From a virus, in IMG/VR virus record IMGVR_UViG_3300017751_000128, positions 1 to 30,536 of that record: 30,536 nucleotides of DNA; one strand, 5' to 3'. A model generated the notes under the pieces. That model was not told where the DNA came from. It did not search any database and saw nothing but the letters and a program-made list of their open reading frames with translations. Positions 7,821-19,500 of the stretch are shown piece by piece. Numbering within the stretch: position 1 is the stretch's first letter; every line of letters begins with the position of its first letter. A program made the position numbers and the translations under genes.

Positions 7821-9902
7821 TTAGCCCCCGACTCCCGTATAGATAATATATTTGACTGTTAAGAACGGGTTCATAACATTGTATGGAGTTCCAAGCTCTG
7901 TAATATCAAAAGTTTCAAATTCTTCTAAACCTGTGTTTAGATTGTAAGCAATGTTTCTTCTGTTTAACACACCACCTGATGATGTTCTAGCTTGTCCTGC
8001 TCCTGATCCTGTTGGAGCATCATATGGTATTGTATCAGCATCTTGCTGAACGCCACTGTCGTCAAGTATTACATAAAACTGAGCACCTTTTGGTGATCTT
8101 AAATCGTGTTCGTGTTCTGGTAAGTTTTTAACATCAATTGCTCTACTTTCAACACCTGATGCTAGTCCAACTGTATCAGCGTTTGCATCTGATACTCTAT
8201 TTGCACTTGTTCCGCCTAAGTTATCAGCACCTAGTGGGAACCTACCTCTAAAGTCAGGTAGTCCAAAAAATCCTGATGTAACTTGGCTTTGATCTTTAAA
8301 TTGATATTGTACTGAATTATATAAATTTAAGTAATCAGCAATTCTAACTTCTGTTCCATCACATAACAACCATCCTGCTGGTGTGTTAACACCGCCAAAT
8401 GGTACAATAGTTCCAATTGGTATAACTGGAACACTGCTTACTAGTGCGGCTTGTGAAATTTTAAATACACCTGTATCATCACCTGAAATTCTGTTGATAA
8501 TAATTTCATCATCATTATTAGGTTGTGTAGCAAGTGTCTTGTTAGCAATAAACGTGTTACTGATTGCTGTGTTAAATGTTTTTGTAGTTCCTCCAACTTG
8601 TCCATCAAATGTAATTTGATTAGAACTTACGTCTCCTGTCAATTGGAATGTTGAAGCACTTGTAAGTTTATTTGCATTTGCGGCTCCACCTGTAACTGTA
8701 CCTGTTATGTTACCTACTACATTACCTCTAAATTCAACTGCATGCACTTGTGACCAGCGTCTATCACTTGTGCCTAATGAATATGTTTGTGTTGCTATAG
8801 GTGCAACTGCACCTACTGTACTGGTTCCTGCAACATTTAAATCTGTTCCTACAAATAATTTTTTAGCAATACCTACGCCGCCGCTAATCTTAACTGCACC
8901 TGTTCCTATACTTGCACTGTCTGTAGTACCTTGCACAATTAAGTTTGCACTTGCTTGTATAGAACCTGCAACATCTAATGCTTCTGCAGGTGATAGTGTA
9001 TTAATACCAACTTTTTCAGTTGAGTCAATTCTAATTACATTTGCTTGTACACCTAAGTTATTAACCTTAAAGTCAATAGGTGCACCCGATGTTAGGTTAG
9101 TTACAACTCCCGATGTACCTTGTACGTCAAATGTAACAATAGCGTCCTGTCCTACTTGTATACCTGAGTTATTACTAATTGTTAATTTTTCTGATGATGT
9201 ACTTGCAACATCACTTCTTAAAAAGTTACTTGCCGCAACACTTGCACCTGATACAACTAAGTTTTCTGCTTTTTCACTGGTACCTAGATATTTTGCTATT
9301 CCGTCTCCGCCAATATTTGCTGAAGATAAATTCAAGCCAGGTTGGATAATTGTAAATCCTGTGATTGTACTTTTTGGTTGAAATGTTCTTGTTGAATAAA
9401 TTGCAATAGGACTTCCGCTAACTTCAAGTTGCAGGATTGTATAAAGTACTTCATCTTTACCTGTAACTACCTCCGGCTTTGCTCCTGTTAGCAAACCGTC
9501 ACTATACTCTGGTCCAACAAGTGTCCAACCACTACCTGTAAAAATATACAACTGATTGTTATCTGTATCTGACCAAAGATCGCCTTGCAGTGCATTTGAT
9601 ACCTCTGGTGCTGTGCTTCCTTTTTTAAGTCCACTAGCATTTACCCAGTCTGTGCCATCGTACAATTTTAATGTATCAATGCCTGTTGAACTGTCATACC
9701 ATAGCTGTCCTTGTATTGGATTTCTTGGTGCTGATGTATTAGCAAAATTTTCTAATTGCTTTAAAAAACTTTCTGCAATAACTGACCCATAACTAGTTGT
9801 GTTACGTCCAGGAATATCTAGACTTGTTTGCTGATTAATTGTATTATCTTCTATTGAGATAGTACCCTTGTTAGTATCTGAGTAGTTAATTGTATAAGCC
9901 AT
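7821..9902 (-). CDS. Short tail fibre-like protein with phage tail collar domain, paralogue 1
   Basis: This 693-residue protein begins with the shared module (RNTTSYGSVIAESFLKQLENFA, GQLWYD, GDLWSD, NQLYIFTGSGW). It continues with shaft-like repeats such as KVGINTLSPAEALDVAGSIQ. From about residue 494 a phage tail collar domain (Pfam family Phage_Tail_Collar) is clear: IPIGTIVPFGGVNTPAGWLLCDG, then LPDFRGRFPLG near 545, NLPEHEHDL near 590 and a NPFLTVKYIIYTG end. In T4 the same domain type occurs in gp12, the short tail fibre that binds host lipopolysaccharide. The HEHD histidines resemble the metal-binding HxH of gp12, which binds zinc or iron in the trimer head. The start overlaps the stop of the 203-residue gene (TAATG, 9902-9904). 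It is the best candidate for the receptor-binding short fibre. Confidence 0.85.
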   Translation of the reverse strand: MAYTINYSDTNKGTISIEDNTINQQTSLDIPGRNTTSYGSVIAESFLKQLENFANTSAPRNPIQGQLWYDSSTGIDTLKLYDGTDWVNASGLKKGSTAPEVSNALQGDLWSDTDNNQLYIFTGSGWTLVGPEYSDGLLTGAKPEVVTGKDEVLYTILQLEVSGSPIAIYSTRTFQPKSTITGFTIIQPGLNLSSANIGGDGIAKYLGTSEKAENLVVSGASVAASNFLRSDVASTSSEKLTISNNSGIQVGQDAIVTFDVQGTSGVVTNLTSGAPIDFKVNNLGVQANVIRIDSTEKVGINTLSPAEALDVAGSIQASANLIVQGTTDSASIGTGAVKISGGVGIAKKLFVGTDLNVAGTSTVGAVAPIATQTYSLGTSDRRWSQVHAVEFRGNVVGNITGTVTGGAANANKLTSASTFQLTGDVSSNQITFDGQVGGTTKTFNTAISNTFIANKTLATQPNNDDEIIINRISGDDTGVFKISQAALVSSVPVIPIGTIVPFGGVNTPAGWLLCDGTEVRIADYLNLYNSVQYQFKDQSQVTSGFFGLPDFRGRFPLGADNLGGTSANRVSDANADTVGLASGVESRAIDVKNLPEHEHDLRSPKGAQFYVILDDSGVQQDADTIPYDAPTGSGAGQARTSSGGVLNRRNIAYNLNTGLEEFETFDITELGTPYNVMNPFLTVKYIIYTGVGG

Positions 9903-10513
9903 TATTCACTAAATCCTGATAAACTTTGTACACGCACAGTATAGTCAATTTGAATTAACCTATTCAAACTTTTTTGTACTGGGTGGAAAATTACATGTGT
10001 CAACAGTCTACCTTGTCCTGATGGACTATAACTTACTAAGCCTAATTCATCAAATACATATAAACTATTAGCGTCGGTTGCATTATCAACAGCATCTTGT
10101 CCTGATGGTTCACCGTAATCAAGTAAACAACTTACAACAATATCTGTATAATTTGTACCACTTACATGCCTTGATTCGATCTTATTTCTTGCAGGGTCTG
10201 TGTTATTAACACTTCTGTCATCTACAACTTTAATAAATGTTTGGTTATAAAGGCTAGCGTTTGTTCCTGTACTGTTAGGTGTAAGGTATGTAATAATTCC
10301 AGTTGGGTCAATACTAGTTCCTCCGTTACCAAATGTCATTTGATAAACAGTTCCTTGTCCTGCGTTAGCTAAACTTTCTGCAAGTGAAATACTCATATTC
10401 TCGTAGTGAATAGCATTGCGTTTATCGACTATTACTTCGCCTGTATTAGCGTCAGTAATCTTAATATGTCCTTGGAGCATTACTCCGTTTTCTTCTTTTA
10501 TGTTGTTAATCAT
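9902..10513 (-). CDS. Virion structural protein (203 aa) conserved in marine T4-like phages
   Basis: The core reads GHIKITDANTGEVIVDKRNAIHYENMS, FGNGGTSIDPTGIITYL, FDELGLVSYS and HVIFHPVQKSLNR-x-I-x-IDYTVR. I recall this pattern from short cyanomyovirus structural proteins located between the wedge and fibre genes. The regular beta-rich pattern and the IDYTVRVQSLSG end fit a baseplate or fibre-attachment subunit. It does not resemble T4 gp8 (334 residues) in length or motifs. Two starts are possible: ATG 10513, with AGGA 7 bases upstream, or an internal ATG 11 codons later (MLQGHIKI), with GGAG only 2 bases away. The first has the better spacing. A TAAATA box precedes it within the 3' end of the giant gene. 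Confidence 0.75.
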   Translation of the reverse strand: MINNIKEENGVMLQGHIKITDANTGEVIVDKRNAIHYENMSISLAESLANAGQGTVYQMTFGNGGTSIDPTGIITYLTPNSTGTNASLYNQTFIKVVDDRSVNNTDPARNKIESRHVSGTNYTDIVVSCLLDYGEPSGQDAVDNATDANSLYVFDELGLVSYSPSGQGRLLTHVIFHPVQKSLNRLIQIDYTVRVQSLSGFSE

Positions 10514-10525
10514 ACCTTTGTCCTA

Positions 10526-10538
10526 TACTGTATTTATT
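10526..10538 (-). promoter_or_regulatory. Candidate late promoter box before the 203-aa gene
   Basis: The minus strand carries AATAAATACAGTA here, a 13-base sequence also found exactly before gp6. The TAA of TAAATA is the stop codon of the 5,024-codon gene. It ends 18 bases or fewer before ATG 10513. It would let the 203-residue and fibre genes be transcribed without reading through the giant gene. Confidence 0.55.
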
Positions 10539-13500
10539 TGGGTAGCTCCACCTTTTCTGCCTTAAAGAAACGTGCTACCAAACTTTTCGCATCATTAAGT
10601 GAAATTCCTGGATCTGACCAGCGTTTTCCTTGTCTTCTGACAATTTTTATCTTAGCATTCACTGCTGGTGTATTTAACAGAGTTACACTTGCTGTGGTGC
10701 CATCTACTGAAAACTCTGCTGGTGCAGTTTCATCAGCTTCAGGAGAATCTTGATCTAACGCAGGATTAAACATTTGTATTGCATTTTTACGCAATCTTTT
10801 ACCTGCAACGAATATTTCAAACTCATTTACACTTTTTGGTGTAAATCCTAACGGAAATACTGCTGTAGAACCATCACCTGTTTGCTCATCTATAATAGTT
10901 TGATCTGCATAAGGTGCTGTTTGTGTTGGTCCTTGGTTATATACATCACTACCTGCTTCATGTACAGCTGGAGCACCTGTTCCTAGTGTTCCCCTTTGAA
11001 TTTGACGTAAAACATTACCTTGTTTGATCAAGTATTCAATTCTTTCACCATTAATGAACAAAATACCAGGCATACTGCTATTTTTATCAGGTGTGCTAAT
11101 ACTGCTTGCATCATCTAATAAGATTTCCTTGTCTAATGTTAATAGATCTTTAGCAAGTTTAAGCGGAGCAGTATCTCCAAGTCTTTTGTAAATATTTCTA
11201 TTTAAAATATCTTTAAATTGGCTGAATCCAAAATTAGATTGGATTTCACCTTGTGAACTAAATTGTAATACTTCTATAACATCATCATCTGCAAATGACC
11301 CGTTATATTTTACAAAGTTTCTATCATCAGTAAGTTTATAGTCAACACTTGGTGTTTGTAGCACTCCGTTTATTGTTAACCAAACATATTGTGCATCAAT
11401 TGCTGGATATCTTAATTTAATTAGGCCTGCTTTAATATGATTAAATTGTATGTGGTCATCAGTACCTACTGTAATTGTGCTTCTAGCAATAACATCAAAG
11501 TTTTGTCTTTCAAAATCCATACTATCATGTTTATTAAATGTATATACTGTTAATTTTTGTCCATCTGCAGGTGCTGTGTTAAGCAGTAAATTTGCTCCAC
11601 TGTCGACCCATGTTAAATTAGAATTAATAAGTTGCACATCGCCAAACGCATAATCTCCGTCTGTTCTAATATACACTTCTAATATATCACCTTCGCGACC
11701 AATTCCTGGCTCTAAAATAATACTACTGTTTGCAGGACGCAGATTATATTCAACTGCAATAGTAAGTTCTTTGCCATTAAGTAATATTAGTATGTCTTTA
11801 TCTTGGAAACTTCCAATTGGTGCTTGCCATACTTCTAAGAAATATTCTCTCTGTGCAAGTGTACAATTAAATGATTGATTATATCCAGGATTCAATATTG
11901 TATTATCTAGTTTTACAATTACATTATGACTGTTAGGTAATGAGCTATACGGTGTTTTATCTAAAGTAAATATTTTTGTACTTCCGTCGCCTATAAATTC
12001 AGTAGTTTCAATTTTACTAAAACTATCAATAGAAGTATATATTGCATAGCTAATGACACTATTATCAGGTGGTGCACTACCAAATACTATCATTGCCTTT
12101 GGATCTTGATCTGTGCTATCACCACTAGATGTAAGCACTGACTCAACAGCTACACCATTTACTGTTGCATAGTAATCTAAGTCAGTACTATAATGTATTT
12201 TAGTTACAAAAGCATTAGTACTTCCGTCGCCTCTAAATTCACTTTGTTCTATAGCATTTTTTCCGTTGCCACTAATAGAAACAATATTAACATCTTGATT
12301 TGCACTAGGAATAGTTTTGAAAGATACTGTTTTTGTTTTATAGTTTACAGTATACGATGATTGTGATTGAAGCACTTCATTAAGTTTTACAAATAAACCT
12401 TCTTTATTTTGTGGTTGTATTCCAAAATTATAATTGCCTGTAACACCGTCTGTTCTATAAGAATTACTTGAGAGTGTGCTTCCGCCATCTTTAGGTCTAC
12501 TGAATACTCTAATATTAACCGAATCTAGTACTTGTCCAGGAACTTGCTCCTCTGGTCCTTTACTAGTCGTAGGTGATACAAAGTCATCTCCGTCAATTAT
12601 TATTTCTTCTGGATTGATACCTCTTGCTTGTGTAAATGCAAAGTCGCCGCCTGTTAATACAGTATCATAAGACCTTGGATCTGGTAAGAAAGATCCGTCT
12701 GAAGTTGATTTTCTAAATACTAAAACATCATTTAAAGTAGTAGGAATAATTTCTTCATCTAATAAAACTGTATCTGCTAATATGCTATCGTCATCATATA
12801 AAGCAACTCCTGTTTGTCCTGCACCTGTAATACTTTGCATAACTGCATTTATATTAGTAACAGGATTTGCTGTGCCAAAATTAGGATCATCTATTCTCAC
12901 ACCATTTTTATAAACATTGTAAATCATTCCTGAAACTAAAGGACTAGCAAAATTTAAAACCCTTGTGCTATCGTCGCCAATTTGGAATATTTCGTCTTCA
13001 AATGTTGTATCAAAAGTATCATAGGTAGTTGTAAACCATTCGTCTGAGTCCCAACCACTTCCTGAACCAAAGCTGAAACTACTTACTTCTACTCCGCCAT
13101 AGTCTATACCATCTAATAGTTGTGAAAGGTCATTTCCGTACATACCTGATGTAGGATTATAATAAAGATTAATCCTATCTTGTGCTTGTAGTAACTCTGG
13201 TGCTTTGTTGTATGTTATTGTAACAGTTTTATTTTGTGCTAAAGAATTAGTAAATGTAATACGTCCATTACTTCTTGTGAAACCTTTAGTGTCGGTAGTA
13301 ACATTACTAAATGTATACTCACTACGCAATGACTCTAAGCCGTCAACTGTAACAGTAATCTGTGTTGACTTTAACTGCATTGGCCATTTTAAATCAAATA
13401 TTTGTTGATCTAATGTTGATGTAAAAGTTTGCGTTTCATTTAGTGTTTGGAATAGATAAGTTCCTGTAACTCTGTCAAACTTGCATCTTATATGTGCAGT

Positions 13501-16500
13501 TTTAGATTTTCCTTCTCCTAGTATAGCACTTAATCTAGCAACACTTCCGTCATCACTTGTAGTACCTACAATTTGTATTGTAGGAGCTGTTAGGTATCCG
13601 CTACCTGCGTTTGTAACTTTTACACTAGTAACTCTTCCGTTACCAATAAATGCTTCAGCTTTCGCTCCAGTTCCGCCGCCGCCGGAAATTATAATTTTAG
13701 GCGCAACTAAGTATCCGGAACCTGCATCTGCAATACTCAAAGATTTAATTTGATATCCTAAGTTATCTAACCAATGTTTGCTTGGATAATTTTGTAAATC
13801 TGATGTTCCTTCAATAATTTCGCCGTCTATAACTTTAACACTTTGCGGAACAATCTTACCTTCATCTTCGTTATAGTATGGTGCAAGATCAAAATCTGTA
13901 ATTACATTATTTGCAGGATCTATTTTTTCGTAAGAACTTAGATACTCTCTTATCTTAGTTTTATATGGCTTCATTTCTTCTACATAATCTTGGTAACTAG
14001 GTAAACTATCATTTTGGAATGTTACTTTTTGTTCTAGTTCTCCAATGTTATGTTTTGCTTTTACAAAACTTGTTTTGAATGCCCAGTCAACATTAGGTTG
14101 CTCTGTAAATACATATCGTACGCTTGCAAAGAATAATTCATTCCAGTGAACAGCAAGATTATCAACAAATATATCAGCCTTCAAAATTTCTAATATTTTT
14201 CTAAATTCTGTATTTGGCTCAGTATCGTAAAATATTTTATCAAAACTTGCACCATCAAATGCTGTGTTACTTGCATTTACATCATAAAGACTATTTTTAA
14301 ATCCAATAGTTCCGTTTTCTCTACCAATTGTTTCATAAGCTAGTGTATAGTCTTGTGTTTCTAATTCAGCTATCTTTTTAAGTAACAACCATCCGCCAGT
14401 ACCTACATTGTTTATTTTAACAATGTCGCCTATTTGATCATTTAGGGCATATATTTGATAGCTTGCGTCTAATGTATGATTTATAAATGTAAACTGATTA
14501 TATGATATTGCATACCAATCTTTGTATTCCCAATATAAGTTTATATCGTAACTTTGTGTAAAAGTTCTTAGGTACTCTACACCGTCCCATTGATATACTG
14601 CCCATTTGTTATTAATTGTTTCATCATTCTTAACAAGAACTGCAAACTTTCTTACTGTAATAGAAACATTATTTGTATAATCTCTACCACCATTTATAAT
14701 ATCAACGCTAGAAACTTTTCCATTATCATCTATATTAAGTTTTAATTCACAACCTGATCCTTCTTTATCACTTATAACATAAGTTGGTTCATTAATATAT
14801 CCTTGTCCAGGATCATTTATTATAACATTTATAATTACACCGTTTTCAACTTCTAAAGTTAGACTTGCTGGTTTCACTCTAGCAATACTTACAAATCCTA
14901 TCTCACCAAAAGTGTCTGCGGTAGTATCATAAATTCCTGTAGCTAGTGTTGGTTGTGGGTCAAAACCTGTTAATTTAGAAAGATCAAATTCGTCAACAAT
15001 TAAAACTTTGCTTAAGGTATTATTTGTTCTTTCAATAAATTGTTTACGTGCTTCTGTTCTATTTATAAACCAACTCTGTCTTGGTTCGTTCAATGCGCCG
15101 TAACGAAGTTTTATAGGCAAGCCTATGTCTGGTACAGGTCTATCGTTTCGGTCAAATCCTACTAGACTATCGAACCATTTTTGTTCTATTTCTGAATTAG
15201 GTATACTTGTTTCAAGACCGTCACTGATCAATTGGTATTCTAAATGCGTAGGCTGTTCTTGATTATCAATAGTCCACCAATTAAAACTAATCGCAGTATC
15301 TTTATCTTCAATAAATGAAGCACAGTTATATATTGCATATCTATCTGCGCCTAACATTGCAACAAATCTATATCCCATATCAGCAGGTACAGTAATGTAA
15401 TTTATAACATCAGAACAAGTAGTAATTCTATCCGGCACATTTGGCAATGTAGATTTATTAAACACCCAATAGTAATAATAATTTGTAAATGTTTCAGAGT
15501 TTTTATTATATCTTCTTCTTACACTATAAACACTATCGCCATATTTACTTGTGCCACTTACACCTCTTGCAATTCCTGCTTCTGTGCCAACTAAATTATC
15601 CCATTCACTTGGTAAAAGAGTAGATTCTACCCATTCATAAACTTCAACACTGTTTCCTGGAAACAACGTGTTAAAATTTGCTGTTGCTTCACTAATTGTT
15701 CCTTGATGATGATTAATAAATTTTGCACTATCTATATCCCACCATAACTTACCAATCCATTCATCGCTGATATAATTTAAAGTATCAGCTGTAATTGTTG
15801 TATCAGTAGAAACTGTATACCTTGCAGGATCATAACTTGTTTTGAAACTTAGTTCTTGTTCAGCAGGGCCTGCAATTTTTCCTTGTATTGGATCAATATA
15901 ATCTAAGTATGTTAGCAGACTATTAGTATCTTTATTGTATAAGTATAAACCTTTAAATTTGCTTGTATCTGCAGGTAAAATAGGTGTTCTTGTAATTGTC
16001 CAAGATTTCATGTCTGCTGGCTTACGATATTCTGCAACTAATCCTTTATCTAGTATACTACTTTCAGGAACTTGTTGCTTAGGTAATCCAATATAGACAT
16101 GGTTTTTACTTACAAGTAATCTGTTACCAAAATCTTGTGTGTCTAGATTGTATGTAAAGTTCTGACTATAAAGTAATGTGTTGTTAATTGTTTCATATAT
16201 TGTAACAACTCCGCTACCTGTATCAACTGTTTGAAACTTAGAAGAATTATTATCAAATGACGTTGCTGTTGGATTAAGTCCAGATAACGGATCTAAAACA
16301 TATAGCTCATTTTCTTTAAGTTCTTTGTAAGTATCAAAAGATGTAGAACTTACCATAGTTCCGCCTCTAGATGCTACAGCTAAAGTATCTCCATCGAAGT
16401 CAAGTTTTGTACCAAATTGTACATTAGGCTTTGTATCTATAGGACGTAATGTCTGAGAGTATACAAAAGTATCACCACTTTGTATGTAAAGATACACTGC

Positions 16501-19500
16501 TCCGCCATCATCTACTACGTCACTATTGAAAGGTGCTCCAACGGCTATTTTTCTACCATCTGCTGATACTGCTATTGTTGAACCAAAATCTTCTGTTAGG
16601 TTAAAGGGTTCTAATATTTGTGAATATTCATAATTAGTACCGTTTAATCTATATACAACAACTTTTCTGTTTGCTATACTACTATCTATACCTAAAGTTA
16701 CTCCATCTTGTTGGATTTCATATACACTTGTATATACGGAATTAGCAATTAACACTTCGCCATCATTACTAACATCAAAGTCAGAACCAAATGTTTCTAA
16801 GTTGTTTTGTTCTAATGTGCTTTCAACTAGAGAAAAGTTTGTATCATTAGGAACATAACCTAATAAGTCTAATCCACTTGTTTGTGCAGTCCATTGACTT
16901 ACATCGAATGTTCCTGGAATTAAGTTTGTATTTGCTTTGTATACTGTATCTCCAAATCTAGCATATTCATTTTCAAAATAAGTTGCAGAAACACTAAAGT
17001 GACCTCTATAATTTTTCTGCACAGATAAAGCCCAGTCATCTGTAGAATTTTTATTAACAAAATATATTCTGCCTTGATTTTCTTCTGATCCATCTCCTTG
17101 AGCATGAATATAAAGTTTGTAACTATCTGAATCTGGCTGTACAAATCTTAGTTTAGTACCTAACTGTCTGTTATCTGCACTATTTGGAACAGTAAAATAA
17201 TCTATAAGGCTGTATGTTACACCTTTAATTTCGTATATTGCAAAAGTACCTTGTTCAGATAATCCTGTGCTATACCCTTCAGCAACAACAGGAATGTTAT
17301 AAACTCTTGTCCAGTCTAAATTAATAGATGATGGAGGATTAGCACTGTCAGTAATACCGTCTATTGAATAAGATGTATACACCCAATATTCTAAATCTCG
17401 TAAATAGTTTATTCCGCTTTGCACTATAGGAATATTAGTACCTGTATCAATAACAATGATAGGTCCTGAAATAGTATTTTCCATGTGTGCAGAATTAATA
17501 GGCCCCATAGTTCTTGTAGCAGGTCCAAGACCTGGAACATTCTGTACAAAGGTTGCATTTGAATTTACACCAAAATCTGATCCTACAGCCCAGGCGCCGC
17601 TTTTGTTTTTTAAATAAATTTTAGCAGTAGCAAATGCTCTTTCAATATACGCAATAGTCGCTGTAGATCCTGTTGCTGTATCTGTTAGTGTGTCTCCAAT
17701 ATTTGGTATAAAAGGATCACCATTTAAATCAAAGTTTGTTAATCTTACCTCAATATAACCGTTCCATATATCTGCAACTGTATGTTCGGTACTGTTAATA
17801 TATGTTGATGACAATCCTATAGCAGAAGGATCTTGCACTAGTCCATTAACACGGATTGTGTTAAGCCATACTCTAGTTTTATCGCCTATAGAAATACTAT
17901 TACCGTGTGTTAGCGGAGTTCTTAGCCACCACTTACTATCAAGCACTTGTATATTGCTTTGTCCCTGTGTATGTGATAGTATTCCAAACTCAGATGCTCT
18001 TGTTGGATTAGCTAAATTTTGTAATTGTTTAGTATCTAGTATGTTACTAAAGAAAGGATTATTAACAGTATTATTTTCTAATGTAATATCTTGTATCACA
18101 AGATTTGCATTTGTTTCTGTAAGATTGTTACTTGTGAATGTGCTACCTACATTGACATACCACCAACCTGTATGATAGTCGTCTGTGATTTGTAATACTT
18201 CTACATAATCTCCAATTAAAATACCGTCTGCGTAAATTTTTCCTGTGCCTTGAAATGCACCATTTACATCTTTAATGTAAGCTGTCATTTCATTTTCGTT
18301 GTTTGTTCTTCTATATTGTATTGTTGCCCTACAAGTATCTGTGGTAATATCTGTACCAGCATTTGGCACACTTAATGCACTTTGAATATGAATTATGTGT
18401 TGTACTTTATCAACTATAGTATGATTTCCGTTTAACAAAGATTCAGTAATTACACTATCATTATTAAAAGGCTCTATACCTGCTTGTGCAGTAGTTGTAT
18501 ATTTGTTCCATTTTAAAGTTAGAATGTCGCCTGGCTTAGTTCCTTCAAACTGTTCTTTTTCTGCTCTAATTAAAATATGATCTGTATCTGAATTAGCACC
18601 TAATGTATAATCGCCTCTTACAATATATTCAATTTCTGGATATTGTTGTGAAGCAGAATCATAATCATTTTCTTTGGCTTGTTGATTTGATGCATGATTG
18701 TTGTAAGTTTGTAATGCATCTGCTTCTACATCTCTTGCGGCCTTCCATAACTGACTAGAGTATAAAACAATATCACCTTGCGTATATGGTTCATTCTTAT
18801 TATAATCTCCTTTTAGTCTACTTTTAACATTAGAAGCATGTGGTGAACCAATTGCAAGATATTTGCCATCTGGGCTTACTGCAACACTTTGTCCAAAGCC
18901 ACCGTTTGAATCAAATAAGAATGATTGTTCATCTATTTGCTGTAAAAATCCAAAATCTGTATTATCACTTGGTCTTTGATATATGTAAACACTACCATTT
19001 AGATCTTTTGGTGCTGTAATTGCTATGCGGTTGTTATTACTAGTAACACTAAAGGCTGTACCAAAATCCTTTTCAGTGGAATCTAAAACTCCTGCGGCTG
19101 TGTTTACAATGTTAGGTTTTAATTCAAATATTTCTCTATTCTTTAAAACAATCCAGCGACCTGTATCGTCATCATCTACCCATAGTGTGCTATTTTGATT
19201 AGATACATTAAGACTGTCATTTGCTAAAGCAAGTGTTGGAAGTCTAGCCTGCTTGAATTGTGTAATATAACCATTAACTTCTGTAGTGTCATCTGTAGCT
19301 TCAATGTCTTCGCCTTCTGTACTTTCTAAAGTTATTATATTAAGAGATACGCTATCTACTTTATAATACCCGTCGGTAGCATCTGAAATATCATTAATTC
19401 CGATAATATCACCTTTTGCAAAAAATACAGATTTATCAACAGTAATAGTAAATTTGTTAGATTGACTTTCTGTAACTTTAGTAATTCTAAAATCTGTTGG

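Noticed and set aside
8707-9381. 224-codon open frame on the plus strand, antisense to the collar fibre gene
   Set aside because: It is Leu/Pro/Val/Thr-rich shadow coding opposite a well-supported fibre gene, with no recognisable domain. The same holds for the 184-codon frame at 6459-7013 and the other plus-strand frames.
16920-17144. 74-codon frame inside the giant gene in another minus-strand frame
   Set aside because: It is Ile/Lys-rich frame-shadow sequence without start signals, fully inside the giant coding region.
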